Assembly: GCA_026874595.1 (NCBI GenBank)
Contig: CM049308.1
Span: 43,283,327 to 43,347,326, forward strand
Length of the DNA: 64,000 bases
Reading direction: 5' to 3'
DNA from: Sipunculus nudus
Taxonomy: Eukaryota; Annelida; Sipuncula; Golfingiida; Sipunculidae
In this document: positions 1-13,608 of the stretch, in pieces
Layout of the letters: each line of letters starts with the position of its first letter
How positions within the stretch are numbered: position 1 is the first letter of the stretch
Notes under the pieces: generated by a model
Database searches by the model: none
Seen by the model: only the letters and a program-made list of their open reading frames with translations
What the model was told of the DNA's origin: nothing
Program-made: the position numbers and the translations under genes

Positions 1-105
1 ATCACTGTGTCCTTCTGTCTGTCTGCCTGATCATCTTTCTGTGTGTGTGTCAAATTTGTTTTCCAATGATAACTCCAGTTTGGATTGACATATTGATTTC
101 AACCT

Positions 106-165
<60 letters not shown>

Positions 166-700
166 ATAGATGTATAGATATATATGTATGGTCCACTTCC
201 AAAGCAAGAACTCTATTGATGTTTGGATCAAAGGTCAAGGTCACAGGAAAAACTTATTTAAAAATGTGTGGATGAATTTTAAGCCAAACTTTTCATCTCA
301 AACTTCTTCTACATTTTGCTCACCTACCAATAGTGGAAGAAACTTTTTGGATTTTGGGGTCACTAGGTCAGTGGTCAAGGTCACAGGAGCCATCATTCCA
401 CATATTTGTTTCCAAATGATAACTCAAGTTTGGATTAACATATTGGTTTCAAACTTGATTTATATATGGCCCAGCAATAAAGTAAGAATCCTTTTTATTT
501 TGAGGTCATGATGTCAAAGATCAAGGTCACAGGGGTGATCTGTCCACATATTGGTTTCCAGATGACAACACCACTTTGGATTAAAATATTGGTTTCTTAC
601 TTGACTTATATATGGCCCACCACTAAAGAAAGACCCCTATGATTTTGGGATCAAGAGGTCAGAGGTCAAGGATATCTTTAAAAAGATTTTCTGATGATGT
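1..700 (+). repeat. Fragment of AGGTCA-rich dispersed repeat with embedded (TA)n
   Basis: Segments starting near 61, 410 and 551 repeat each other (CCAAATGATAACTCAAGTTT and variants) and share phrases with 32340-33190 and 56500-57560: GGTCAAGGTCACAGG, ATGGCCCACCACTAAAG, AGCCAAAC, GCTCACCTACCAATAG. A TA run at 109-147 followed by TAGATA steps to about 185 sits where the sister unit has a short TTTATATATGG. A perfect-half-site DR1 with spacer G lies at 656-668. The ends of the element are not visible. Confidence 0.7.
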
Positions 701-1150
701 TGCTCTGGTGTATGTTTAACAAAGACAGGCAATACAAAGTGACCTTTGCTCAGTGTTTATTTAAAATAAATAGGTTATATCATTTGTTAAGCCTTATCAT
801 ACGTCACTGCTAACCTTGGTGGTAATGTAGGCCCACACAGTATTGTTACTCAATGCAGAGTGATGGCATGCTGGCTTTTTAAAACTTCTATAATAATTAA
901 GTGATTGTGATACCTGCAAATTTCATTAAAACAACCAAGAACAATACAGAATCCACAATATATTCAAGTAAGAGCAACATAAAATACCAGGATGTCCTGT
1001 CAAATAACGTATAGCCCAATAATTACAGCAAAAGATAATAGAGGGTCTTTTTAATATATAAGGTCAGAGAAAAAAGTGTTAAAATCGCTTTATTTCAAAC
1101 TCCTTTGTGGAAGAGGTAATGATATATGATTGATGTTGTGTTCTGTTTAG
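701..1150. other. Intron sequence upstream of exon 1, no feature seen
   Basis: AT-rich sequence without a convincing exon, repeat or RNA gene. It ends in the exon 1 acceptor. Confidence 0.6.
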
Positions 1151-1281
1151 GACTGTCCTTTACCCTAACGGAACACTGATAGTGGACCAGGTCAGAGAGA
1201 GGGATGCTGGGGTGTACAGCTGCGTTGGGATCAGCGAGTCAGGACCAGTACAAACATTTGTGTCAGAGCTCATTCTTTCAT
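1151..1281 (+). CDS. PTK7: PTK7 exon 1 of window: C-terminal half of Ig domain 3
   Basis: Encodes residues 1-43 and one base of codon 44. The acceptor is TTCTGTTTAG at 1141-1150 and the donor GTAAGT at 1282. The Ig signature Asp-Ala-Gly-Val-Tyr-Ser-Cys lies at residues 18-24, Cys24 being the second cysteine of the domain disulfide; Asn6-Gly-Thr is a potential glycosylation sequon. The exon begins with the last base of a split codon, so coding sequence continues upstream of the window. It is followed by a 24.4 kb intron, yet the phase (1) and the family alignment join it directly to exon 2, so no exon is missing between them. Confidence 0.9.
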
Positions 1282-1821
1282 GTAAGTTTACTTATATATT
1301 GTCTCTAAATGTCAGCAGGCATTCTTAATTATTTAGCTGTTTCCATGATTATCCCTCACATATGTGCACACTTAATTTTTGTGTATTTTACAGACACAAC
1401 ACAAAACCATTCTGTGTGTCCTCAACAAAATGTAACACATAGAGAGAGCTAAGGTATGGCAGAACATAGAGAGCTGGATGTCCAATATATCATGAGAGCC
1501 TGACAGATTGGCTTTCAATGTCTTATGACTTCTCTATTAATAGATACTTTATGCATAGAAAATCTTTGATCCAAAAGGCAGAATAATTACATAAGTTACT
1601 TGCCTTGTGAATTGCCATTGTCTTCATTCGTTGGGAGTGCCACCATCAACAAATTTTCATTAAAATCATTTTAGACACATTTATTGCACATTATATCAAA
1701 GATAGTGCAGTCATCAATATATATACCTGTCTTGGCCTATGTGATGCCCTTGACAGAGTATTCCACACAAAATATGATATGTCATTTTGGTTTCGATATC
1801 AGGTGGCTTTTAGCCTGTTAG

Positions 1822-2766
1822 CTAGGGCTGGGTATTGGTGAGTCTATTCATGTACAATCTGTATTGTAATACACTCAAAGTGATACCCGATATGTATTGA
1901 CGATACAGAGAGAGGGAGAAAGAGAGAGAATATTATCCTAATTTTAGGCCTAGATGAGCGAGCCACATGTCAGTACCGACATAAGAACTCAGTGTTGCTG
2001 TGTTCGCTTCATCAACTGGTAGGACTTATTTCAAATGGGCCTAATCTTTTGTTTCATAAATGGCCCAATATATGTAGTAATAAGGTTAACACCTGTTCCA
2101 TCTCATTTTTCCTTAGCCTCATATAAACTATTGGTATTGAAATCTTGATCTTGTTTTATAGTCCCTGCCTATCCCATTCCCTGGTAGGCCTATGTTTGCA
2201 TATTATGGGGCAGATTATAGGTATTAATTTATACACCATGTAATACAGATTTTTTGTATGTTTCTGAGAATCTGAATCCTGTAAATCACATTTCCTCTAG
2301 TAAACTAGTACTTAATTTTCCAGAAGGATTTGATAACTTATTTCACCTGTTATGCAACATGTAGTTCAAATTATGCAGGTATAGATGGACCTCGAGAATT
2401 GCTTTGATTACATTTAAACCACCAGAGATACAAATATCGGATTATAAAGTAAAATACTCTTTCTTCCGAGATTATGAATTGCAATAAATATTTAATGGTA
2501 GCAATATATAAGGTGATCACTGATTTCAACAATAATTACAATCATAGGAAAATATGTTATTTTATTTAAGTCTCAAATTACCAACATATATATGTAGAAA
2601 TATATGTGGAAATATAATTGGAGAAATATGAAGTAGATTTTAGTATTATAGTTCAGTATTTTCACTATATATGTCGGCAGCCATTGTGTTTAATCAGTAT
2701 GATGATACAGCTTGCATGTGGCGTATCAATGTGTGTCGATATTCTGGTATATTGATGCAGCCCTAG
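1822..2766. mobile_element. hAT-like non-autonomous element (MITE)
   Basis: Bounded by CTAGGGCTG at 1822-1830 and its exact reverse complement CAGCCCTAG at 2758-2766, 945 bp apart. Flanks CCTGTTAG (1814-1821) and CCTGTGTC (2767-2774) agree in the first five bases and may be a decayed 8-bp target duplication, the size used by hAT. The subterminal GATACCCGATATGTATTGACGA and GTCGATATTCTGGTATATTGATG stretches are of the CGATA-rich type seen in CTAGGGCTG elements of many animals. No transposase frame. Confidence 0.55.
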
Positions 2767-2786
2767 CCTGTGTCATAGTCACATTT

Positions 2787-3304
2787 TGGCTGTGATGGCT
2801 TGTTTCCAGTATCATGTTGTTATTTTGGCTGTGATGTCAGATGGCTTGTTTCCAGTATCATGTTGTTATTTGGCTGCTGTGTCAGATGGCTTGTTTCCAG
2901 TATCATGTTGTTATTTTGGCTTCTGAGTCTAATGGCTTGTATCCAGTATCATGTTGTTATTTTGGCTGTGATGTCAGATGGCCCATCATTTTGGCTGTAG
3001 TTTCAGATGGCTTGTTACCTGTGCAGTATGTCATTTTGGCTGCTGTGTCAGATGGCTTGTAGCGATGTCATGTTGTCATTTTGGCTACTGTGTCAGATGA
3101 CTTGTATCCAGTATCATGTTGTCATTTTGGCTGCTGTGTCAGATGGCTTGTATCCAGTATCATGTTGTCATTTTGGCTTCCGTGTCAGATGGCTTGTATC
3201 CAGTGTCATGTTTTCATTTTGGCTGCTGAATCTGATGGCTTGTATCCAGTATCATGTTGTCATTTTGGCTGCTGTGTCAGATGGCTTGTATCCAGTATCA
3301 TGTT
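2787..3304 (+). repeat. 46-bp minisatellite, left part
   Basis: About eleven units of a 46-bp repeat (core TTTTGGCTGCTGTGTCAGAT, GGCTTGTATCCAGTATCATG). Overlapping open frames across it share the same residues in different frames and are repeat artefacts. The array resumes at 5218 after an inserted element. Confidence 0.9.
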
Positions 3305-5217
3305 TTTAGCTCAGCTGACTATAAGTCATCTGAGCTATAGTCGTGGTCCATTGTCCGTCGTCTGTCCGTCTGTCCGTCCGTCCGTCCGTCCGTCCGTCCG
3401 TAGATGTGGCACGTTTTGAAACCGTAAGACCTAGGAATCCAAAATTCCGCATAATGTTAGATGTCCCCAAGATCTCCTACCAAGCCGAAAACTGGGTCTT
3501 TGCAACTTCGTTCCTTTGAGAAATTAAGGAAAAACCTCAATTTTTTATTAAAAACCTATTTTCACACTTCAGGACTGCCTAATATCAAAACCACTCATCT
3601 GTTTTTCCTCATATTTACCATAAATATTCCTCTATATAGTTCCTATGTACATGCCAGAAATTATGTCTGTATTATTTAATTTAAAAAAGTTATGGGCCCA
3701 AACATAATGCATTTTCTAAAAAATCAGGAAAGATATTTGATCACTTAACACAAAAAATGTTAAAGCTATCGACCTTTTTTCCAGTAATATAACTTTAATT
3801 AATCAAAATTAAATTGTATACCCAAAATTAGACGAAAATCTTTTAAATTTTCTAAAATATTAATAAAAATAAAAAATTGGTACCTTAAATTTTGCCCAAG
3901 TTTGACCATGGCACGTTTTTTTCCTGTAAGTACTATGGATTTAATTTTCACAGCATGTTTTTGTTAGCATTTCAACTGTTAACACCAAAAATTTGAAACC
4001 AGTTGATCAAAAACTGTAGATTTTAATAAGTTTTCAAGCACCATGTAACATATTGTTTACATCAAGCTAGTGCTATGCAGTTTGCAAGAGCTCAGCTCCC
4101 CAGCTTCAGCTCTTAGTTCCCTTAAATTCGGCATACAGTTAGATGTCTCCTAAATCCCCTACCATGCCAAGAATTTGGTCACTAGGACTTAATACCTTCG
4201 AGATATTAATGAAAAACTTCATTTTTCCATTAAAAACCCATTGTTACACTTCAAGACTGCCTAATATCAAAACCACTGATCTGACTTTAATCATAAATAA
4301 TATACATATTTTTCATTCTCTATGCACATGCCAGAATGATGTAAGTATTGCGTAATTGTTTTAAGATATGGGCCCAAACATAATGCACTTTGTAAAAAAT
4401 CAAGAAATATATTTACTCCCTTAACAAGGGCATTGCTGAAGCTAGAGATTTTTTTGTCAGGGATGTTACATTATTTAATCAAGATTCAATTGAATACCCA
4501 AAATTAGTTCTGAATTTTTCAAATTTTATAAGTTATTAGTATAAATATAAAATTAGTACCTTAAATTTTGCCCAACTGTGACCATGGCACGTTTGTGTCC
4601 TGTGAGCACTGTTGATATAATTTTCATATCATGCACACATTAGGATTTCAGCTTTTTAGTTTAGAAAGCTGAAAGAAATTGGCCAAAAATTGTAGCTTTT
4701 ATTAATGTTTTTTATGAGACCCTGTCAGACTTTGGCTCTCTCCAGCCCCTCTTGAGTCACCTGTATGTTGACCTTGTTGACATCAAATTATGCACGCTTG
4801 AGGCGAGGCATACAGGAATCCAGGCAGCTTATGGCCAGCCACAGTTGATCCAGGTGTCCAACCCAACTCATCTAGTAGTTTTAACCAACAACATAACAAT
4901 AAACAATAGATTAATAAATTTTTATTGGTTTTTAATAACAAATTAAAGAAAAATAGAAAAGGAATTTGTTAGTTAATAATAACAGGAAATTAACTTGCAG
5001 TTACTGATGATATAAGAATCTTGTATCAATGGGTAGAATGTCACATATTCCAAATAACACCATGCAGTCACCTATGGCATTTTTCAGTTCAATTTTAATG
5101 ATAAAGAAGTAAATCATATTATTCATTACTAATCATTAGGGATCATATGAAGGAAATTAATGATAATATTTTTTTATCATATATAACAGCTGAGCGTCGT
5201 GACCCATAGGTCCCTTG
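3305..5217 (+). mobile_element. Helentron/HINE-like element, copy A
   Basis: Inserted inside the 46-bp array. The 5' end TTTAGCTCAGCTGA has subterminal AGCTCAGCTG at 3308-3317; CAGCTGAGC at 5187-5195 is its complement, followed by a small hairpin GACC-CATA-GGTC (5201-5212) and the end CCCTTG. Next to the 5' end is a GTCCGTCC run (3352-3403). The interior holds a direct repeat of about 680 bp (from about 3440 and from about 4118). Subterminal inverted repeats, a 3' hairpin and insertion between T and T fit Helentron-associated (HINE) elements; no Rep/helicase frame is present. The assignment is inference. Confidence 0.6.
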
Positions 5218-5440
5218 TTATTTTGGCTGCTGTGTCAGATGGCTTGTATCCAGTATCAACTATCATGTTTTCATTTTGGCTGCTGTGTCAGATGGCTTGT
5301 ATCCAGTATCATGTTGTCATTTTGATTGTGGTGTCATATGGCTTGAAACCTGTGGCAGTATGTCATCTTTGGGTGCTGTGTCAGATGGCTTGTAACAGGT
5401 GTCATCTTGTCATTTTTGCTAGGTTTTCAGATGTCTTGTC
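5218..5440 (+). repeat. 46-bp minisatellite, right part
   Basis: Continuation of the array at 2787-3304: the same TTTTGGCTGCTGTGTCAGAT core, degrading toward the right end. Confidence 0.9.
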
Positions 5441-6475
5441 TACATTATGGTAATGTGCTTACCAAGGTATCAGACAGTCTGTGATCCTCTTTGTATACAA
5501 AGCTCGCCAGTTTGTCCATTCTGTGACTTGTACAGGGATGTGGAGGTGACATTGCCTTGTATCCTCTACCATTTCCCATTCTGGTAGTCCTTGTTCTGGT
5601 AGTCAGTGTTAGTGACTGAGCTGTGGATGAAGGGAAGGAGAAGCTGAGTTATGGAAGGTATGACAGGCAGCAACAATACTCTGCCCTGATGACTCACCAG
5701 TCTACGCAACAGTGGTTTAGGGTGGCCATAATTGAATTGTATTGAACAGCATCCATTGCTACTTTATTCCAGCCTATTCTATCTCTTGCATGCATCAGCA
5801 TGGTTTATTGCATTTGCATTTTCACCAGAGGGCGGCATCTTTGACTGCAATGGAATCATTGTGGTGGGATAATAGAGTAATTTGACTGGGACTCTTTTCT
5901 TCTCAGGAGGGGGGCAGCTTCACATGGTTAGAGTTACCCCATGACCAGCATCAAAGACTCTGGGTCCTGTCTGAGTCATGTCTTCATTTGTTTTGCTGGA
6001 ACCAAAGCAACACACATCTAGTCCCAATGGCCAGACCCGCTTATCTGCTTGTCAAAGGCAGTGTAGCAGAAAAACGATAATGCTTACTATGTAACTTTCT
6101 CTACTCAAATTTGACATTATAGGTTCTTGAATAAATGAAATTTTTCCTGTTGTTAAATTGCATGATATACATGTGGGGATATGTGATGTAATGACAGCAC
6201 TGCTGGCATGTCTTGTCAGAGAATAAATAAATCAATAACCAATTAATTGTTTCTCAGTATGAATGATTTATAATGTTAGACTGTAATAAGAGAAAGTGAA
6301 AATACACTGAGAGGTTAATACCTGCACGAGATACTATGGTTGGCTTCATATTCACATGGCGTTAGATTTCACAATAATTGTGACAGGGTTAAAACTGCCA
6401 ATAAAGAAGTATCTGTGAAGAAAACTACCCGTCACAAAGCTGAGCATTAATTTACACAATGACTGTGTTTGTCGC

Positions 6476-6497
6476 CTCACCTGTCATGACAGGTGAG
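6476..6497. repeat. Perfect 22-bp palindrome with two E-boxes
   Basis: CTCACCTGTCA followed by its exact reverse complement. It contains CACCTG and CAGGTG, inverted Snail/ZEB-type E-boxes separated by TCATGA. Cruciform or regulatory use is speculation. Confidence 0.6.
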
Positions 6498-6644
6498 TGT
6501 TTTTATTATAAAACATTGTCCGCTCATCAGTAACCTACTCTGTGCGTGCAGTTTGGACCAAACCACAAATGTGTGGATTAATTACCCTTTATAATGTTAG
6601 ATGTATGGAAATTAATGTTTGGAACAAGAGATACATATGTATAT

Positions 6645-7015
6645 ACTATTTATAAAGAGAAATTATATGAACAGATGCCAGAACATTAATCTTTTAAGGA
6701 GGGATACAAATGAACAGATTCATGGAAATCAAGTTTATAAAGAGAAATTATATGAACAGACTTGGGAACATAAATCTTTTAATGAGAGATACAAATGAAC
6801 AGATTCATGGAAATCAAATTTATAAAGAGAAATTATATGAACAGACTTGAGAACATAAATCTTTTAATAAGAGATACGGACAAACAGATTAATGGAAATC
6901 AGGTTTATAAGAGAAATTATATGAACAGATCCTGGAACATAAATCTTTGAATGAGAGATATGAACGAACAGATTAATGGAAAAACAGTTTATAAGAGAAA
7001 TTATATGAAACAAAC
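6645..7015 (+). repeat. About 85-bp tandem repeat, 4-5 copies
   Basis: Units containing AGAGAAATTATATGAACAGA, ACATAAATCTTTTAATGAGA and ATTCATGGAAATCA recur with a spacing near 85 bp; the last copies are shortened. Confidence 0.85.
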
Positions 7016-10000
7016 AAATATATGTTAAGGATTCATGGACATTAAGGCTGTATTTAGAGGTTGGCTAGAATTCTAAGTGTAGTTGAAGAGCTTCCTGATG
7101 CCTCTGGGAACATGAAGGTGTGGGGACTGTTTTGACAGCGGGGAACTGATTTTGACCGTGTTTGCCTTTAATTATCTGGCATTTAGAATTGACACCTGCA
7201 CACTGCTAGATGTGGAGTGCTTCTTGTCTGCTTATCACACTGAGTGCTTCTCTTTTAGGGACTGTATGATTCATGATTCAGCTTTGTTTGTCCATGAACC
7301 ATTAGTTGTTGACCGGATGAAATGGATCCATGTCACACCAGTGCTCAGGCCGCCTGATGAGCCACAAGTTTGTAATAACAAATGATACATGTCATGATTC
7401 CATCCAGGTTAATGCTTGTTCAGGTGATGCAGTTGCAACATGGCATTATAGTTTATAAGCCTTTTTATATACATAAAAAAAACACAAAAATAGTAAAAAA
7501 GTACATAGTGTGTAAATATTATCTTCCTTAATTAATGGTCTTTTCCAGATAATTTGGGAAAGCAAAGAGAGAATTACATTGAAACATGTCATCTGAAGAT
7601 TTTGCCATTATTGGTAACAAAAATAACACACACATCTGTGATTAAACAGGTCTCGGGTTATGCTGTATGGCATATAAACTGGCAGATCTTTATGCTAAAC
7701 GTTGTCTTACAGTCATTTCAAAGAAACCAGGACATGCATGAGAAATATTAAACTGACAGTCTGTCTGGCCGTGTGGCAGAATAAAAGCAGTATAAGCCAG
7801 AAGGTGGTCTGCTGCATTTATTCATGTTCTCAGGTCCACCAGTGTGAGAAATCTATTGACTAATGCAGGATTCACACCAGAGTAAAGCCGTGACACAGAT
7901 CAGATGGGACCCCTCTTATTATCTCCTGATAAAGCAGTCATTAGGATTTAAATGCATGGCATTTTTGTCCGGCTCCAGTGGTTGTATTGGCTCCTGACCT
8001 ACATAGCTTGTCGTGGTTGACTGGCTACAATTGTATGTACTTTCATTAATTTTTTACCAATGCTGATCATGTGGAAATATGTGGCGCCACCTGCATAGAA
8101 AACTTTTTACAAAGCTTATTCAGGGCACTCAACTACACAGTGAAAGTATTCAAGGGGTTGTTAGGGGTGTACATGTAAAAAAAAAAATAATTTGAAAAAT
8201 TATCTGGAATTTTTTTTTTACTTTTTTCAGCCATTCAAGAATCTGATAATACCTAGTTTATATACGAGCTGAAAAAGTGTACCAGTAAAAAGGAAATTGT
8301 GGGTGAGCATGGCTCTCTGATACCTTGTGGAACACAGCACCCTGGTTACTCTCATGTTTTGTAGAAGACAGGTTTCATTTCATTACAGCTATCTCTGGTA
8401 ATCATTTTACAGATTGATCTAGTTATTTACAGGAAATATTGGAGGACACTGGTATTCCTGGAGACATGATCATCACCTCCAGTGCAGTTATTTTGACCTG
8501 CAAAACCATGACACATCTTGCAGACATCCAGGTCTGCAGAATATTGTAAACCTAACTGGCTGAGGTGTGTCTGGATTACTGATGGTGACCCTTGGGAAGG
8601 TTTTATACAGTCAACACTTTGGTCTGTCAGGCTTGAGGTGACCAGTACAATTTGTTCAGTCTTCTGGTTACAGTAGAGAATTTAACAGAATAAACATGAT
8701 TTCAGGCAGTTCAATCAATGTTCTTCCAAACCACTGAAATATTGGACATCAGCAAATATGTGGTCTATATTCTGCAGAACAGTAATCAGTGAAATTACAG
8801 CTTATGTAGCAATTAAGGGAGCTAGTACACATAGTTACTACTGGACAATTGGATGCCATCATGCCTGCTGATCAGTTTTATGTTTCTAGTTTAAAAAATT
8901 AAACTGCTTGTCATTGGATTGAGACACTTTACATAGATTTTAAGGGAGTATTTTGAAATGTGAACTTACTTCTGATTAATTAGACTGAATTGTTTGTGAC
9001 ACATTGAAAACAGTAACATTTGAGTTCCACAACCTGATAACACAGTATGCGCTCTCTCTTTGTAAAACAGGTCTGACAGTTAAACAACCTGTAATTTGAT
9101 GACAGGACTTTGCTACAGGACAGCAGATAGACTGGTACCTCCTGTATTTTTATTCTGCTATTGCAGGGACCTATCCCTCATCTAATTGTCACATGTCTTT
9201 TAACGGCTTTACTGGGCTGACTGACAGATCCTCTGCAAGATTTGCACAAGTCTTCATCAGGTTCTTGTTTTGATGGCACTGCTTTTTTGTGCTGTTTGCA
9301 CATTATTAAGTTAACTGATCCTGAGTTCTTGACCATATGCATGTTTTGTCTGCTCATGGGAAGCCTTTTCTAACAGTTTATATTTGATAGATTTACCTAA
9401 AATCTTATTCAAACAGCTATTGTTGTGAAAAGCCAGCAACATTGAGCTTTGATGGCACAACCTCCATGTTTTTCAGTTTAAACAACTGTTGGCTACACGT
9501 GTGTTGTATTCCCAGCACATGGTATGTCTGTTATTTTATCTGCGGTTTGTCTATTAACTGCAGCTTTTCTCTGCAACATCAGGACAGAGCTTGTATGTAT
9601 GTGACTCTCTACCCAAGTGTGACTTATGTGGTGTTTGTGTGCACCTTTTTCATCTGTTTTAGAACATACTGCTTTAATCCAAGTATAAAAAGCTATTCTT
9701 CATCCCGGAATGCAAATGTATTCCTGTCATCATACAAAACACCACCAGTCCTTGCCAATGGAGTCATACAGTTCTAGCAGACTCTGTAAACTGAAAGATT
9801 TAGAAGTTGTATGTAGATCAGATAAATTAATCATCATTGTATTATTGCATATTGGAATAACAGTGGACCTGCTTATATGTGTAGCCTGAGTTTGGAGGAT
9901 GGCTCTGTGACTGTTTATTTTTGTAGGTTTGTGTGAGCTCCACCATGTTGTTTTCTGGCAATCTCTTTGCTCACTCACTAAGCCTATTTCCTGACATTAT

Positions 10001-10907
10001 CAGGCCTTAATTAATGACATGTTGAAAGCCACCTCCTTTCTATGGCTCTTGTTATGAAACAAAGCTTAGCCAAGTACTTTGACAAGTTGATTGCTTGGTT
10101 TCATCTCAAGTTTTGTAGTGTGGCAGACTTTTGATATGGAGCAATGTGGAGAGTGGTTGGGACACAAAGGGAAACATTTTGGACTGTTGACATGTGTGTG
10201 TTGACATCAAACAAGGCTTGTCTTTTTGTTGAAGGTAGTCATCTATAAGTGCATTATATTCAAGAAAATATAGTAGAAGTGATTTATAAACAATAGATAT
10301 TTATCTCTGCCCCGGGTTTTTTATATCCTAACAAATCCTATATTAAAATGATTCAAGGACTTAACATACATTCACATTACTTGGTTTTTCTTCATAATAA
10401 CTTTATTCAAATCACTTCTCTTACAAAAAGCAGATATTTTTTAAGGTGAGTTAACAAGATTGATCAGAAGGGAACACACTAGCCATATAATGCTGTACAG
10501 CACCCTACTGAGCCAGCAACCACTGTTACTAATAAAAAAAAACAACAAAGGCTTGAGATAGGCCTTCTTCTGAGTAACATGATCACAAATAAGGCAAGAC
10601 GGCCAATTGATAATTTCTTTTAGAATCCTTAGTTACAATTTAAACTACTAAGATTTTTCATTTGTATGTGGAAAAAACTGCTACCATACAAAATCACTGT
10701 TTCCAGGTGTCGTAAGTGTCATGTGACTGCAACAATTTTCGGCATCATCCTGAATGTCAGCATTATCAATTAACATTTCCTGACATGATACCACCATGAC
10801 CTGTTATAGCTTTTGAAATGTCATAATCATGTATGCCCTTTATAAATCATATGCAGTGGCTGATTGTCACAGTTTATTTTATTAACACCTATTGGAGAGA
10901 GAGATTA

Positions 10908-11610
10908 ACTTGTGAGCAAGTGTACAGCCTGTGTGTCAGGAACAGTGGGGTGGTATATAGCCTGATGTGTCAAGGACAGTTGGGTGGTATACAGGCTTAT
11001 GTGGCAGGGACAGTGGGGTGGTACACTGCCTGATGTGTCATGAAGAGTGGGGTGGTAAAAAGCCTGATGTTTCAGGGTCAGATGGGTTGTGTACAGCATA
11101 TTGTGTCAGGAACAGTGGGGTGGTGTACAGCCTGATGTGTCAGGGACAGTGGGGTGGTAAACAGCCTGATGTTTCAGGGACAGTGGGGTGGTGAACAGCC
11201 TGATGTTTCAGGGACAGTGGGGTGGTGAATAGCCTGATGTTTCAGGGTCAGTGGGGTGGTATACAGACTGATTTGGCAGGGACACTGGGGTGGTGTACAA
11301 CCTGATGTGGCAGGGACAGTGGGGTGGTGTACAGCCTGATGTGTCAGGGACAGTGGGGTGGCGTATAGCCTGTTAGGGACATTGGGGTGGCGTATAAGCC
11401 TGATGTGTCAGGGACAGTGGGGTCGTGTACAGCCTGATGTGTCAGGGACAGTGGGGTGGTGTATAAGCCTGATGTGGCAGGGACAGTGGGGTGGTTTACA
11501 GCCTGATGTGTCAGGGACAGTGGGGTGGCATACAGCCTGATGTTGCAGGGACAGTGGGGTGTTGCACAGCCTGATGTGTCAGGGACACTGGGATGGTTTA
11601 CAGTCTGATG
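10908..11610 (+). repeat. 34-bp minisatellite, about 20 copies
   Basis: Unit AGCCTGATGTGTCAGGGACA plus GTGGGGTGGTGTAC. Short frames on both strands come only from the repeat. Confidence 0.92.
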
Positions 11611-12660
11611 TTAGAGGGAGGTTGTCCACAGTTTAACAGTCTATGTGCATTAGGAGATTTTCCTTGCTTTTAAAATAATGGACACATGAACACAAAAGGG
11701 GAGCCTGATCCAGTGAAGACCAGTGGGATCTGACTGGAGCTTAGCTCCACATCCTGTACAGATGCCTATGTCTGGCTGGTACATTAAAACTCTTGAAACA
11801 CAGTGGGAGCCCAACACTAGTCATGTGTACCCTCTCAGGCCAGATTATATCTGATGCTTCATCGTCCGGGGAAATGTTCTAGGAAAATTACATGCAGTTC
11901 AGTGCAACTGTGGAGGAGATCACCCAAATATCAGTTAACCATCAGTTTCTTTTAACTCGCAGTCCTGGTGTATATATTTTAATTGACACATATATGTTTA
12001 TCATTTTCATTCATATAGAGTAGGATGTATATGTGAAAAGAAGAAAGAATTTTGAAAAGTCCAAAGTTTTCCTTAAACAAATACACTCTATTTTGTCATG
12101 GGACAATCTGAAGTTCTGAGAAGTTTTTAGAACCTTCCATTTTCTCAATTTTTCCATGTTTTGAAAACAAAAAATTCAAAATGCTTAGAAATTGTCTGGC
12201 CTGACCACTATAGTCAGCGCTAGTTACTTTAGCCTCAAACGTCTTAATGATAAATTCTCCCACTCCATATTTACACTAACTTAAACAATTTATTCCTGAA
12301 ATCTTTATCTTAACTTGCCTTAACCTTCTGTTTACCCACATCTCCACACACCAGCTAACAAACAGAGAGACAAATTTACAGACAGAAGGAGAGACCAGGA
12401 TGAAAACTGACCACTCATCCACAGAATACAGTTTGTAACTATTAGACAATATACTTGCTGTCTCTTATTTAAAGGTGCAGAATTCTGCATCTGTATTTTA
12501 ATATTTCGACCAAAGTTTTACTTCACAGGAAATTCTTCCTACTTCACTTCAGGTCCATTATGCTGAATATCAGTGCATAAATTAATGTCAAACAGAAACA
12601 TTTATGCTTTTTATTGTGTCCCTTTGTTGCTTGGACCTTGATTTAGTTGTCTGCAAGCAA

Positions 12661-13577
12661 GTTGCATGGGTATCATGCCAGTTTGCCGATTCCCATTTTG
12701 CAGAATCCCAGAATACCGAGTCCAGTTTGCCGAATCCCAGAATGCCGAATCTGAACTTTTTTTATATGAAATCGTCCGTTAATTTGATATATATTCATGT
12801 TTTTGGAGTGTCGGAGTATTCAGGGAATGAACACGACAAAAACAGTATTAAAAGGCATTGACTGAATACTAATTTCAGCATGTACAAACAAGAAACCCTC
12901 ACCCAAATTACCGCGTCTTAACAGCTACCAGTCGGCAACCTGCTGGCAACGAGTCACACATGATTTGTTATAGCCGACACTTTGAGGTCCCTGCAAACAA
13001 GCGACGGTTCATGATCTTCTCCTGGTGCTGCTGATGTAATCTCATTGCTTTTTATAATAATGATAGTTTAAGTTATGCATATTGTTTTTTGTATGAGGTT
13101 ACTATTGTTGTTTATAGTAATAACTAAAAAGACACACTTAGAACAGACAGGTCCTTTGCTCGATCCTGACTTAATCTCGTTGTTTGTTAGTAAAGATCGT
13201 TTTATATTCTGCTTATTGTTTTTTATTGGGTTAGTATTGTTGTTGTTCGTAATAACTAGCCCGATTCACTTAAACTTAACCCAACATACAAGTGGAAACG
13301 TGACAACACAATATATTCACACTTCTTACGTATGAAATAAATTACTTACCCATGCGAAACCACTCATCCAACGCGGACACCAAACTGTTCCTGAATAAAC
13401 AGTCTCATGGCGTATGTAAATTTATTGTATCAACATTATGCATATTATGTATCTTTTTCCCCGTTTTATTCTCAGATTATACTGTGTGTTTCTTTTTTGC
13501 ATTTTCTTTCTTTATGTATATCACTCTTAATTGCCTCCCCCTCTCTCTCTTTCTCTCTCTATCTTACCATTTTCACT

Positions 13578-13608
<31 letters not shown>

